A DNA stretch of 64,000 bases, taken from positions 546,001 to 610,000 of the forward strand of contig NZ_AP022842.1 of assembly GCF_011398925.1 (NCBI RefSeq), in the 5' to 3' direction. The position numbers were made by a program, and so were the translations under genes. The stretch comes from Bacillus sp. KH172YL63 (GTDB taxonomy: Bacteria; Bacillota; Bacilli; Bacillales; Bacillaceae_B). Shown here one piece after another: positions 24,855 to 33,997 of the stretch (the first letter of the stretch is position 1; each line of letters opens with the position of its first letter). The notes under the pieces were generated by a model. The model searched no databases and was not told the origin of the DNA. It was given only the letters and a program-made list of their open reading frames with translations.

Positions 24855-25202
24855 ATGAAGAAATTTGGATTGCTACTGGCAGGAGGAATCGCAGCGATTG
24901 TGCTGCTTGCGAATGTAGGACCGATCATCGGTCTCGCCATCTCCCTTGTGGTTATGTATTACAGCTTTAAAGGGTTTATCAAAACAGACTCTACCGGTAA
25001 GAAAATTCTATGGGCTTTGGTCGGACTGATTGCAATCAGTGCAACGGTGTCAAACTTCCCGGCGATCATCGGTCTTGTCGCTCTGTATGTGCTGTATGTG
25101 GTGTATCAGAACTGGAAAAAAGAAGAGGCCGGCGTGGTGGACGAGAGCTCGTCCGATCCATTCACCAATTTTGAAAGAGAATGGTCTCAGTTGAAAAACT
25201 AA
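24855..25202 (+). CDS. liaI: LiaI-like small membrane protein
   Basis: A 115-aa protein with three to four membrane segments (residues 5-22, 24-40, 50-66, 68-85) and an acidic cytosolic tail (SSSDPFTNFEREW). Its place directly before liaH and the small polytopic form match LiaI, the membrane anchor for the PspA-like LiaH ring in the cell-envelope stress response. Databases often mislabel such proteins as flagellar basal body rod protein. AAGGAGG precedes the ATG. Sequence identity to B. subtilis LiaI looks low, so the name rests on context. Confidence 0.7.
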   Translation: MKKFGLLLAGGIAAIVLLANVGPIIGLAISLVVMYYSFKGFIKTDSTGKKILWALVGLIAISATVSNFPAIIGLVALYVLYVVYQNWKKEEAGVVDESSSDPFTNFEREWSQLKN

Positions 25203-25249
25203 GCCGGTGAAAAGCCGCGCCGATCAATAAAAAAAGGAGAGATATCATT

Positions 25250-25903
25250 ATGCTAAACTTATTTCAACGTATGAAAAATACGGTCATGTCCGACCTGCAC
25301 GAAGCGCTGGACAAAAAGGAAAAGAAAAATCCGATCGGAGTCCTGAACCACTATTTAAGACAGTGCGAACAGGAAGTCGAGAAAGTACGCAAGCTTGTGG
25401 AAAGACAATACCTCCTGAAGAAAGAATTCCAGAAAGAGCACCAGGAGGCTTCGGTCCTTGCCGAGAAGCGCAAATACCAGGCGGAGGTCGCCTCAAAGGC
25501 CAATGAAGAAGGCTTGTACGAATTTGCCCGTCAGGAACAAACATACTACGAAGAACGTTCGGTACGGATTCGGGAATCGATGCTTCAAGCGGGTAAAGAG
25601 CTCGAAGAACTTGAAAGAAAATACGGGGAGATGAAACACAAGCTGAAGGACATGTACATCAAGCGCATGGAACTGATGGGCAGGGAAAACATCGCACGTG
25701 CCCACCACAAAATGAACGCTGTCCTTGAGTCCTCTTCAGGATATGACAACCAGTCGTTCTCCAAGTTCGGTGAGATCGAAACCTATTTAGATCAGCTGGA
25801 GCACGGAGTCAACTCCTCCTATTACCGGAACACAATTGACGCGAAGATCGCGAAACTGGAAAAAGACGTGAAAAATGAGGAAACAGAAGCCATTCCTTCA
25901 TGA
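25250..25903 (+). CDS. liaH: PspA/IM30-family protein LiaH
   Basis: The 217-aa protein is almost entirely charged alpha-helix and coiled coil, opening MLNLFQRMKNTVMSDLHEAL, the amphipathic membrane-binding helix and hairpin of PspA/IM30/LiaH. These ESCRT-III-like proteins assemble on damaged membrane. It lies 47 bases after liaI and before a hairpin, matching the B. subtilis arrangement in which liaIH is the major transcript and the signalling genes are reached by read-through. AAAGGAGAG precedes the ATG. Confidence 0.87.
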   Translation: MLNLFQRMKNTVMSDLHEALDKKEKKNPIGVLNHYLRQCEQEVEKVRKLVERQYLLKKEFQKEHQEASVLAEKRKYQAEVASKANEEGLYEFARQEQTYYEERSVRIRESMLQAGKELEELERKYGEMKHKLKDMYIKRMELMGRENIARAHHKMNAVLESSSGYDNQSFSKFGEIETYLDQLEHGVNSSYYRNTIDAKIAKLEKDVKNEETEAIPS

Positions 25904-25944
25904 AACATGGTATTCTAGGGTAGTGCATACTTGAATAAAAAAAC

Positions 25945-25976
25945 AGGGGGAACTCGTGGAGGGTTCACCCCCTTTT
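25945..25976 (+). terminator. Hairpin between liaH and liaF
   Basis: GGGGG AAC and GTTC ACCCCC pair with one bulge and are followed by TTTTACCCTTTTTG. It would let liaIH exceed liaFSR in transcript level. Confidence 0.65.
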
Positions 25977-26127
25977 ACCCTTTTTGAATTTTTGAATAGG
26001 ACGGGATTTTGCGCCAAAATACCTGGTCTTGGACGAAATGAACGTGAAAGTTCGTCATTTTGGAGTGAAGAGCCAATATTTTTCAAAATATATATGTAAA
26101 AACCGTTGTGTGATTCATCCATGGGCC

Positions 26128-26240
26128 GATATATGAGCCGAAATATAAATATATGAGCGTGATTTCAAAAATATGAGCTCGAATTTTCATATATGAGCCG
26201 GATTTTTAAAATATGATCCTCAATCAAGAAATATGAGCAC
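26128..26240. repeat. 20-bp-period array 3 (word ATATGAGC, six units)
   Basis: ATATGAGC words start at 26131, 26151, 26171, 26191, 26211 (ATATGATC) and 26231, exactly 20 bp apart. The word is the reverse complement of the array 1 word. The right edge ACTTTGTCGAAAAATCTCGG mirrors the left edge of array 1. Downstream, 26281-26345 is almost free of G on the plus strand (ACACACCCATACCACACCAC and similar). The 462-bp interval 25904-26365 holds only this, the hairpin and the liaF ribosome site. Confidence 0.88.
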
Positions 26241-26365
26241 TTTGTCGAAAAATCTCGGCGGACAGCGGGCGGGCAGGCACTCACCCAGCCACACACCCAT
26301 ACCACACCACCCAACTCTCCACCCACAAACCAAACACCTACATAACAAGAAAGGAGGAGCCCCTT

Positions 26366-27097
26366 ATGTTTAATCGTTTACGTTCTGACGGAATCAGCTG
26401 GATCATATTAATCGGTACGCTCTTAATCCTGTTGGAAGTGTCCTTTTATGACGGGGGGGTTCTTGTCTTTCTTTCGATTGCCGCCTTCTGCATTTATATC
26501 GGGCGCAAGAAGCTGCCGAGGACGTCGGGGAAAATCCTGCTGTGGTTCGGGATCATCAGCCTTGCGATCAATATTTTCAACACGGTGGCGTTTAAGTTCC
26601 TTCTGTTCGGCATCCTGCTTGTGATCATCGTCCGATTTGCCGATTCAAAGAAGCATCCTAAATACATCACCCCAACAATCAAAGAAACGTTTACACAAAG
26701 CCATGAACCGCTTGTGTTGAAGCGGGCCGCCCTGCAAAATGAATGGTTTGGTCAGAAACGTACGCCGGATGATGTGTATGAATGGAATGATATCAATATA
26801 CAGGGATTGATCGGGGATTCGATCATTGATGTCGGGAATACGGTGCTGCCAAAGGGGACGTCGGTCGTGTCGATCCGGAACATCCTTGGGAATATAGAGA
26901 TCCTCATCCCTTACGATGTGGAAGTGAGCATTCATCACTCGGTTCTCGCCGGTTCGATCGAAATTTTTGATGAAGTGGAGCCGAAAGCCATCAATCAGTC
27001 GCTCTATTATCAGACGCCTGGTTATGATTCGGCCGTTCAACGGGTGAAGATCGTCACCTCCATGTGGGTCGGGGATTTAGAGGTGAAGAGAATATGA
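26366..27097 (+). CDS. liaF: LiaF-like negative regulator of LiaRS
   Basis: The 243-aa protein has an N-terminal hydrophobic domain of about four segments (residues 10-93) and a C-terminal beta-rich DUF2154-type domain (120-243; DVGNTVLPKGTSVVSIRNIL and GNIEILIPYDVEVSIHHSV). LiaF proteins hold the LiaS kinase in the off state without envelope stress. AAAGGAGG precedes the ATG, and the stop overlaps the liaS start (ATGA). No liaG homologue is present between liaH and liaF, unlike B. subtilis. Confidence 0.87.
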   Translation: MFNRLRSDGISWIILIGTLLILLEVSFYDGGVLVFLSIAAFCIYIGRKKLPRTSGKILLWFGIISLAINIFNTVAFKFLLFGILLVIIVRFADSKKHPKYITPTIKETFTQSHEPLVLKRAALQNEWFGQKRTPDDVYEWNDINIQGLIGDSIIDVGNTVLPKGTSVVSIRNILGNIEILIPYDVEVSIHHSVLAGSIEIFDEVEPKAINQSLYYQTPGYDSAVQRVKIVTSMWVGDLEVKRI

Positions 27098-28143
27098 CTA
27101 CAGTCAGTAAGCAGGTGCTTGCAGGCATCGCCTTTTCCCTTGTGATGGTCGTGTTTTTTTCCCTTTCATTCTTTTATTTATATCCTTTGCAGGACTGGTC
27201 ACTGCTGTGGGAAGTGGAGATCATGGACTTGCCGGGGGCAGGCTTCATCCTCGTTGTCAGCATCTTCATCGGTATCATTTTCGGGGTTGGAACGGGCTTG
27301 AAGGATAAGCGGCAGCTGAGGGAGCTTGAGGATGCACTGTTGTACATCGAACAAGGAAAAAGCATCTCCATTCCGGAAACGGCGACGCCTGAAGTGAAAC
27401 AGGTGTGGAAAAAGGTCGATGCACTGGGGAAGCATCTTGCAGAGCAGGCAAGATATTCACGAAAGCTTGCGAATGAAAAGGCAGAAGAGCAGGAAAAAAG
27501 GATTCAGGAAATCGTGTCCCAGGAAAGAAACCGGTTTGCCAGGGAGCTGCACGATTCGGTCAGTCAACAACTGTTTGCCGCGTCGATGCTGATGTCTGCG
27601 ATCACAGAAACCGGTCAGCCCGGCAGGACCCCTCATGAAGAGAAACAGCTGGGGATGGTCGAGCGGATGATCCACCAATCCCAGCTTGAGATGAGGGCAC
27701 TCCTTCTCCACCTCCGCCCTGTGGCGCTGAAGGGCAAGAACCTTCAGGAAGGGATGAAGGAGCTGTTGATTGAACTTGCTCAGAAGGTCCCTCTGGATAT
27801 TGAATGGAAAATCGAAGAGATGACCCTTGATAAAGGGATCGAAGACCATCTCTTCCGGATCTTGCAGGAATCGGTTTCCAACACCCTCCGCCATGCCAAG
27901 GCATCCTCCCTGGATATCCGATTGATTAAAAGGGAATCCATCATCATATTGCGGGTGGTGGATGATGGAGAGGGCTTTGATGTGAATGAATCGAAGGTGA
28001 CAAGCTCCTATGGTCTTCAAAATATGAGGGAGCGTGCGATTGAAATAGGCGGGACGTTCAAGATCATCAGCGTACCGAATAAGGGAACAAGCTTGGAAGT
28101 GAAGGTTCCTGTTACAGAGGAGGAAGGTGAAAGCAATGATTAA
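27094..28143 (+). CDS. liaS: Sensor histidine kinase LiaS
   Basis: A 349-aa intramembrane-sensing kinase with two N-terminal membrane helices (residues 9-31 and 48-68) and a very short extracellular loop, then a HAMP-like linker, a HisKA_3 dimerisation helix with the phosphoacceptor His153 (RELHDSVSQQLF) and a HATPase domain (VVDDGEGFDVNES, GLQNMRERA). It responds to cell-wall antibiotics such as bacitracin in B. subtilis. The ATG overlaps the liaF stop, and the 3' end overlaps liaR by 8 bases, so F, S and R are translationally coupled. Confidence 0.9.
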   Translation: MTTVSKQVLAGIAFSLVMVVFFSLSFFYLYPLQDWSLLWEVEIMDLPGAGFILVVSIFIGIIFGVGTGLKDKRQLRELEDALLYIEQGKSISIPETATPEVKQVWKKVDALGKHLAEQARYSRKLANEKAEEQEKRIQEIVSQERNRFARELHDSVSQQLFAASMLMSAITETGQPGRTPHEEKQLGMVERMIHQSQLEMRALLLHLRPVALKGKNLQEGMKELLIELAQKVPLDIEWKIEEMTLDKGIEDHLFRILQESVSNTLRHAKASSLDIRLIKRESIIILRVVDDGEGFDVNESKVTSSYGLQNMRERAIEIGGTFKIISVPNKGTSLEVKVPVTEEEGESND

Positions 28144-28768
28144 AGTGGTATTTGTGGACGATCATGAAATGGTCCGGATTGGGGTATCATCGTATTTGTC
28201 TGCCCAGGCTGATATCGATGTGATTGGGGAGGCATCAGACGGAAAAGAAGGCGTGCAGCTTGCCCTTGACCTCCGACCGGATATCATCCTGATGGATCTC
28301 GTCATGAAAGAAATGGATGGCATCCAGGCGACGAAGGAAATCATCGGACAATGGCCGGACGCCAAGATCATCATCGTCACGAGCTTCCTCGATGACGATA
28401 AAGTATATCCGGCCCTTGAAGCAGGCGCCGTCAGCTATATGCTGAAAACGTCGAAAGCGAGTGAGATCGCAGAAGCCGTCCGGAAGACGCATAGTGGCCA
28501 ATCGATCCTTGAACCGGAAGTGACGGGGAAGATGATGACCCGTATGAGGCAGAAAACCGTTTCCCATCCCCATGAAGAACTCACGAACCGTGAACTCGAA
28601 ATCCTTCTCCTCATGACGCAGGGGAAAACAAATCAGGAAATCGCCGATGAATTGTTCATCGCCCTTAAGACAGTGAAGACACACGTGAGCAATATCCTTT
28701 CCAAGCTCGCCGTACAAGACCGGACGCAGGCTGTGATATATGCGTTTAAACATCATTTGGCTGAATGA
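28136..28768 (+). CDS. liaR: Response regulator LiaR
   Basis: A 210-aa NarL/FixJ-type regulator: receiver domain (residues 1-120; FVDDHEMVRIG, phosphoacceptor Asp54 in ILMDLVMKEMDG) and a LuxR-type helix-turn-helix (148-205; LTNRELEILLLMTQGKTNQE, ALKTVKTHVSNILSKL). It activates the lia operon and envelope-protection genes when phosphorylated by LiaS. I could not identify a confident LiaR box upstream of liaI. The start at 28136 is preferred over 28127 because it begins directly with the receiver strand. Confidence 0.9.
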   Translation: MIKVVFVDDHEMVRIGVSSYLSAQADIDVIGEASDGKEGVQLALDLRPDIILMDLVMKEMDGIQATKEIIGQWPDAKIIIVTSFLDDDKVYPALEAGAVSYMLKTSKASEIAEAVRKTHSGQSILEPEVTGKMMTRMRQKTVSHPHEELTNRELEILLLMTQGKTNQEIADELFIALKTVKTHVSNILSKLAVQDRTQAVIYAFKHHLAE

Positions 28769-28773
28769 TCATC

Positions 28774-28811
28774 GAAAGGACTCGAAAAGTTAAAACTTTT
28801 CGGGTCCTTTC
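28774..28811 (+). terminator. Terminator of the lia operon
   Basis: GAAAGGACTCGAAAAGTT pairs with AACTTTTCGGGTCCTTTC over 17-18 bp with a 2-base loop. Confidence 0.85.
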
Positions 28812-28984
28812 TTCGTATAGAAAAGAAAGACATGAGCTTTCAATCGAACAATATATATGGATGGAGGGGAGCGGCAAACAAGATTGAAGAAATGACAAAT
28901 ATTTCATCAAAAAGGGTAGGAATAATGTTAAAATAAGCGATATATTGTCAAAATTTGAAAAATTACCGTGAGGGGGATACATCC

Positions 28985-29914
28985 GTGAACGCACAATTCA
29001 GCAAGCCTAAAGGGTTCGGTGAGATACTGGATCATACTTTTCGTTTAAGCAAGAACCATTTTAAAGATTTTTTCCTCGTATTTTTGATTTTATTGGGACC
29101 TGTTTACTTATTGCAGGCACTCATTGAGCTCGCAGCCGGCGTCAGCTTTTTCAGGAGCATCGGTGGCGGTGAAACGTGGCTTGAAGGAGTGATGAGCAGC
29201 TTTACAGGCGAGCTTGATGCCGAAGATGGGCAGTCTGTGAATCTGGGGGCTGAGCTTGGTACAGGTCTAATTGGACTGATCACCATGATCCTGACGCCTA
29301 TTACGCAGGCGGCGATTCTTTTTGCTCTGAACCATATGCGGAAAAATGAAGAGTACTCGGTGAAGCTTGTGCTCAAAGAGGCATTTTCCCGCTTCTGGCC
29401 GCTCATCGGAAGCAGTCTGCTGTTCGGAGTGATTATGTTTGGACTGATTGTTGTACCAATGATCGCCATCTTCATGGGAGGAGCCTTCAGTGCGTTGGCT
29501 TTTGATTTTGGTGTCGGGACGATCGTCACGATCATCTTAGTGTTCCTGGTTTTTGCGGTGGGTATTGGTTACCTGTTAACGCGCTGGAGCTTCTATCTCG
29601 GAGCGGCTGCCATCGAGGAGGATGCACCTGGACTCGGGAGAAGCTGGAATTTAACGTCGAAACGGGCTTGGACGCTGATCGGATTGTATATCGTATTCAG
29701 TTTGATATTTGCCGTGATCAGCCTTGCATTTGAATTCACATTCGGCTTATTGCTCGGACAGAGCGTGCTGTACAATATGATCGTCAATATCATCAGCCTG
29801 TTCACTTCAATGCTGTTCGCTGTCGGTTTCGCCGTCATGTTCTTTGATTTGAAAACAAGGCATGATGCGGATGATCTGAACGAAATGATCGATGATTATC
29901 ATACGATTCAATAG
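28985..29914 (+). CDS. Polytopic membrane protein heading the MoxR cluster
   Basis: A 309-aa protein with six to seven membrane segments after a soluble N-terminus (FSKPKGFGEILDHTFRLSKN), a pattern seen in proteins carrying a glycerophosphodiester-phosphodiesterase-type membrane domain. No catalytic domain is attached. The start is GTG at 28985, with AGGGGG about 9 bases upstream; an ATG at 28955 has no ribosome site. It opens a run of six co-directional genes (DUF4129, DUF4350, MoxR, DUF58) that ends at 33997. Function unknown; a scaffold or partner for the cluster is likely. Confidence 0.75.
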   Translation: MNAQFSKPKGFGEILDHTFRLSKNHFKDFFLVFLILLGPVYLLQALIELAAGVSFFRSIGGGETWLEGVMSSFTGELDAEDGQSVNLGAELGTGLIGLITMILTPITQAAILFALNHMRKNEEYSVKLVLKEAFSRFWPLIGSSLLFGVIMFGLIVVPMIAIFMGGAFSALAFDFGVGTIVTIILVFLVFAVGIGYLLTRWSFYLGAAAIEEDAPGLGRSWNLTSKRAWTLIGLYIVFSLIFAVISLAFEFTFGLLLGQSVLYNMIVNIISLFTSMLFAVGFAVMFFDLKTRHDADDLNEMIDDYHTIQ

Positions 29915-29957
29915 GAGAACCATAAGGGAGTTCTAGACGTCTGAATTTGAAAGCCGG

Positions 29958-30635
29958 GTGAAAAATGTGTTGGATGAAAACAAAGCAAGGGATCACATCG
30001 AGGACATCCTGAATGGAAAAGAGTACAGAGCTTATCGGGAAAGAAATGACGACTTGATGACAAGCCTGTGGGAAAAAGCAAAGGAATGGATAGAGGGACT
30101 GCTCGGAAAGATCAATCCTGCTTTCGAGCCGACAGGCGCTGCTTCATCAAGCATCCTGATCATATTGATTGTGATCGCGGTGGCTGTCCTCCTCGTCTTC
30201 ACTTTCGCTGCAATCCGCAACGGGGCAAGAAGGAGAAAGTTCCGGTCCAATAAGCCCCTTCAATCCTTGAATGAAATGAATTGGTCCTATTCAAGGCATC
30301 TGGAGGAAGCATTGAAGCAGGAATCACTCGGGGATTACTCAAAGGCGACCCGCCACATTTTCCTGGCACTTCTCCTGTATTTCCATGAACAGTCGTATCT
30401 TGAAGCAAAGGCATGGAAAACGAACTGGGAATATTATGATGAGCTAAGGAAAGTGAACCAAGGGTGGGCTGATCGCTTTTATGAGCTTGCCCTTTTATTC
30501 GATGAAGTGGCATATGGGGAACGTGAAGTGGAGGCGACTGAGTATCTCCACTGTAAAGAGGAAGTCCTCCGCTGGGTGGATGCCGGGAATGATCCGGCAT
30601 TCAATCGTGTCATAGAAAGGGGAGGGGAACATTGA
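29958..30635 (+). CDS. DUF4129 domain protein
   Basis: A 225-aa protein with one central membrane helix (residues 55-78), an N-terminal outside segment and a cytosolic DUF4129 domain (about 120-215; LGDYSKATRHIFLALLLYFH and a FYELALLFDEVAYGEREVEA stretch). The start is uncertain: GTG at 29958 has a poor ribosome site, and GTG at 29967 is an alternative with GGGTGA upstream. DUF4129 proteins regularly accompany MoxR and DUF58 genes. The 3' end overlaps the TTG start of the next gene. Confidence 0.8.
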   Translation: MKNVLDENKARDHIEDILNGKEYRAYRERNDDLMTSLWEKAKEWIEGLLGKINPAFEPTGAASSSILIILIVIAVAVLLVFTFAAIRNGARRRKFRSNKPLQSLNEMNWSYSRHLEEALKQESLGDYSKATRHIFLALLLYFHEQSYLEAKAWKTNWEYYDELRKVNQGWADRFYELALLFDEVAYGEREVEATEYLHCKEEVLRWVDAGNDPAFNRVIERGGEH

Positions 30636-31762
30636 AGGCGACGATCAAAACGTGGATACCGCTGGTGGGACTGATCGGTCTTTTCATCGTGGCCGGAATG
30701 TTCCTTTCGCCCGACAAGCTGAAGGAGTATCCTGCCTATGTGTCTGATTCTCCCTCTCCTTCAGGTGTAAAAGCACTCTACACCTATTTGGAAAACGAAG
30801 GGGATTCGGTGCGGCGATGGACGCTCTCACCTGACCGGCTTCCCAAAAAAGGATCCGGGCAGCTGCTCGTCATCATAGAGCCTTTTTCCATGCCGGGACA
30901 GAAAGACTTGAACGAGTATAAGGATTTTATGAAGCAGGGGAATACCGTCCTTCTTTTGAAAGAGAATCCAAAAGGCATGTTCGATGTAAAAACAAGCAGA
31001 GTAGAGGCAGAGGGATCTCCTGCAGTGCTCCATGATCGTGACGGTCATACATACGAGACAGCCATTCTCCCCGATTTCAGGTTAGAAACGGGTGAAGGGG
31101 ACACAGTCCTGTTGAAAGATATCGAAGGTGCGATTGCCTACTCGTCTCCTATTGGAAAGGGTCAATTGATCGTTTCCACCGCGCCCCAATGGGTGACCAA
31201 TGAGAATCTCCTTGAGAAGGACCACCTTCCCTTGGTTCTTCTTCTGTTAGAAAAAGGAGGCGTGGAGAAGGGGATTATCCTCATCGATGAATATCTCCAC
31301 GGGGGAGAAAGCAGGGAAACCTTTGTCTCACTGTATCCCCAGTGGCTATTGCTCCTTCTCCTTCAATTGGCGATTGCTGCCTTGCTCGGGCTTTGGATGA
31401 GAGGAAAGCGGTTCGGGGGCATTCTCGTCCCACGTGAAGAGATGGTGCGTTTCAGTGATGAACGGATCCAGGCGCTGTCTGCATGGTATGTAAAAGGGAA
31501 GCAATACAAGGCGTCGCTTGAGATCCAGTCTGACTATGTCAGGGTGCTGTTTCAGGAACGCTGGGGGATCCCGACAGGAAAAGACTGGACCGAACTGAAG
31601 GAGCCTCTCGGTCGGCGCATGAACGGTGTGTCCGAGAAGGAACTCCGATCATTCCTCTCAGGGATAAAGAGCGTACTTGGGAAAGAACGGATCAACAAGC
31701 AGGAATATATATGGTGGTCAAAGAAGATTGATAGATTCAGGAAAGAGGTGGAGGATCGTTGA
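30632..31762 (+). CDS. DUF4350 domain protein
   Basis: A 376-aa protein with a helix at residues 9-25, an extracellular DUF4350 domain (30-200; SPSPSGVKALYTYLENEG, LLVIIEPF), a second helix near 225-250 and a cytosolic tail. DUF4350 has a glutamine-amidotransferase-like fold, often without catalytic residues; its role with MoxR is unknown. TTG start with GGGGAGGGG upstream. It overlaps the genes on both sides by 4 bases, indicating coupled translation. Confidence 0.82.
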   Translation: MKATIKTWIPLVGLIGLFIVAGMFLSPDKLKEYPAYVSDSPSPSGVKALYTYLENEGDSVRRWTLSPDRLPKKGSGQLLVIIEPFSMPGQKDLNEYKDFMKQGNTVLLLKENPKGMFDVKTSRVEAEGSPAVLHDRDGHTYETAILPDFRLETGEGDTVLLKDIEGAIAYSSPIGKGQLIVSTAPQWVTNENLLEKDHLPLVLLLLEKGGVEKGIILIDEYLHGGESRETFVSLYPQWLLLLLLQLAIAALLGLWMRGKRFGGILVPREEMVRFSDERIQALSAWYVKGKQYKASLEIQSDYVRVLFQERWGIPTGKDWTELKEPLGRRMNGVSEKELRSFLSGIKSVLGKERINKQEYIWWSKKIDRFRKEVEDR

Positions 31763-32688
31763 AACCAGAAATCACATCCTTAATGGAGAAGTATGAAGAA
31801 CGCATCGTTGGACAGGGAATGAATCTTAAACTCTTATTATCTTCCATTCTTGCAGGGGGACATGTGCTGATCGAGGGTGTCCCGGGAACGGGGAAGACCC
31901 AGATGGTGAAGACACTGTCCCGGCTGCTTGGTGGCAGCTTTAACCGGATTCAGTTCACCCCGGACCTGCTGCCGAGCGATATTACCGGCAGCACAATTTA
32001 CAATCTGAAGGACAGCAGCTTCCAAACGATCAAGGGGCCGATCTTCACCAATGTGCTGTTGGCCGACGAAATCAACCGGACGCCGGCGAAGACCCAGGCT
32101 GCGCTGTTAGAGGCCATGGAAGAAAAACAGGTCACAATCCAAGGGGAGACGTACCCGCTTGAAGAGGTCTTCTTTGTGGTGGCAACCCAGAATCCGATCG
32201 AATTCGAGGGGACGTACCCACTCCCGGAAGCACAGCAGGACCGGTTCCTGTTTAAACTGAATATCGATTTTCCATCGTTTAAAGAAGAGAAAAATGTACT
32301 GAAGCAGGTAATCGAGTCTCGTATCGAAACGAGTGAAATCGGAGCGGTCCTCGATATGGAAACCTTTTTAACAATCAGGAAGGAAATTGAAGACGTCACC
32401 CTCAGCGATGCGGTCCTGGATTATATCATGCAGATTGTCAGGAAAACCCGTGAAACCGAGTCGATCCGCTTCGGGGCAAGTACAAGGGCGGCGATCTCGA
32501 TCGGGAAGGCGGGAAGGGCATGGGCCTATCTGTCCGGGCGGGATTATGTCACACCGGACGATATCAAGCTCGTGGCAAAACCGGCGCTGAGGCACCGCAT
32601 CCAGTTATCCCCGCATGTAGAATTGGAGGGAATGACCATTGACCAAGTCATCCAGGAGCTTATCGGGTCGATTACTGTTCCAAGATAA
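31759..32688 (+). CDS. MoxR-family AAA+ ATPase
   Basis: A 309-aa AAA+ ATPase of the MoxR family. Walker A is GVPGTGKTQ (residues 40-48), Walker B is VLLADEINR, sensor 1 is VATQNPIEFEGTYPLPEAQQ and the C-terminal lid domain contains GASTRAAIS. MoxR proteins act as chaperones that mature or remodel protein complexes, usually with VWA or DUF58 partners; DUF58 is the next gene. The TTG start follows GAGGTGGAGG. The 3' end overlaps DUF58 by 50 bases. Confidence 0.92.
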   Translation: MKPEITSLMEKYEERIVGQGMNLKLLLSSILAGGHVLIEGVPGTGKTQMVKTLSRLLGGSFNRIQFTPDLLPSDITGSTIYNLKDSSFQTIKGPIFTNVLLADEINRTPAKTQAALLEAMEEKQVTIQGETYPLEEVFFVVATQNPIEFEGTYPLPEAQQDRFLFKLNIDFPSFKEEKNVLKQVIESRIETSEIGAVLDMETFLTIRKEIEDVTLSDAVLDYIMQIVRKTRETESIRFGASTRAAISIGKAGRAWAYLSGRDYVTPDDIKLVAKPALRHRIQLSPHVELEGMTIDQVIQELIGSITVPR

Positions 32689-33997
32689 AGGCATCCTGCC
32701 GACAAAGAGACTGCTGTTGTCCTTTCTTCTTTTTACCCTTGTGATGCTTGTTGCATCACTGGTTGGATTGTCATGGACGATGATCTTTATGCTGAACGGC
32801 CTCTTCATCGCGGTGAGTCTCATAGACCTGGCTTTCTCCCCTACTAAAAAAGAGGTGGACGTAAAACGGGGAATCCCTGAACAGATGGAAAGGGGCCTCT
32901 CATATCCAATTCAATTGAATATGAAAAATGTATCCCGCCGTGACATGTCATTTCGTATCATAGACGGTACGCCGCAAAGCTTTCAAACCCCATTTCCATT
33001 ACAGGGGAACCTCTCTGGAGAAAGTAAGGGGACGCTTACGTATGATGCAGTTGCGCCGGTAAGGGGTGACTATCATCTGGAAAAGATTTATCTCCGTTAT
33101 CGGAGTTCTTTTGGATTATGGGAGAAACAAAAGACGGTGAAGCATCACGATCAAGTGAAAGTCATACCAGATTTGACCGAAACGAAAAAAGTATTGGAGG
33201 ATGCCCAGAGGTACCTCCTGTATGAAGGCACGAAGATAAGAAAGCAGCAGAGCGGGACCGGAGAATTCGCCAAGATCAGGAATTACGTCCTCGGAGACGA
33301 TCCCCGTAAGATCAACTGGCGTCAGACAGCCAAGCTCAGGGAAGTGATGACCAATGAGTACGAGCCTGAGCATGGAAAATATATGACGATCCTGATCGAC
33401 TGCGGCAGGATGATGGGAGCCGAGCTGAAGGAAGGGAACCGGCTGGAGAAATCCATCGAGGCGGCCCTGACCGTTGCGGCCGCAGCCCTTCAAAACGGGG
33501 ACTATGTATCGGTGCTTGCTTTTAGCAAAGGCGTGCATGTGTACATCCCGCCTGCAAAAGGAATGGCCCACTTGCAGACGATTCTTCAGCGCATCTACAA
33601 TCTGGAGGTGGACGGAGCAGAATCCAATTATGCGTCGGTTCTTCATTACGTCCAGACGGTGCAAAAGAAAAGAAGTCTGCTCTTGTTATTCAGTGATATC
33701 CACAATTTTCTCCATGAGAACAGTGCCCTCTATTATTTACAGCGCTTAAGAAGACAGCATATGTTCATGATGATCGGGATTGAAGACGAAATGATCATGC
33801 GCCGGATCAAAACAGAGCCTGTCGATATCCGGCATGCGATGATGAAGAGCATGGCACAGAAGCAGATGCTTGTGAAAAAGAGGGAAAAAGCCAAATGGGA
33901 AAAACAAGGCCTCCTGATGGTGGAGACCCGTGAAGAGAAATTGGCCGCGACGGCCGTATCATACTATATCGATATGATGAACCGGGGGCTATTATAG
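32639..33997 (+). CDS. DUF58 (von Willebrand A-like) membrane-anchored partner of MoxR
   Basis: A 452-aa protein with two N-terminal membrane helices (about 22-60), a beta-rich domain and the DUF58 signature (residues 208-240; FAKIRNYVLGDDPRKINWRQ) leading into a VWA-like fold (MTILIDCGRMMG). DUF58 proteins are the usual MoxR partner. A TTG start at 32639 is chosen: GGAGGG lies 8 bases upstream inside the MoxR gene, giving a 50-base overlap. The 3' end overlaps the convergent SpoIIM-family gene by 6 bases. Confidence 0.87.
   Translation: MTKSSRSLSGRLLFQDKGILPTKRLLLSFLLFTLVMLVASLVGLSWTMIFMLNGLFIAVSLIDLAFSPTKKEVDVKRGIPEQMERGLSYPIQLNMKNVSRRDMSFRIIDGTPQSFQTPFPLQGNLSGESKGTLTYDAVAPVRGDYHLEKIYLRYRSSFGLWEKQKTVKHHDQVKVIPDLTETKKVLEDAQRYLLYEGTKIRKQQSGTGEFAKIRNYVLGDDPRKINWRQTAKLREVMTNEYEPEHGKYMTILIDCGRMMGAELKEGNRLEKSIEAALTVAAAALQNGDYVSVLAFSKGVHVYIPPAKGMAHLQTILQRIYNLEVDGAESNYASVLHYVQTVQKKRSLLLLFSDIHNFLHENSALYYLQRLRRQHMFMMIGIEDEMIMRRIKTEPVDIRHAMMKSMAQKQMLVKKREKAKWEKQGLLMVETREEKLAATAVSYYIDMMNRGLL

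Noticed and set aside
25898..26122. 74-codon minus-strand frame after liaH
   Set aside because: It runs through the liaH-liaF hairpin, has no ribosome site and no family resemblance.
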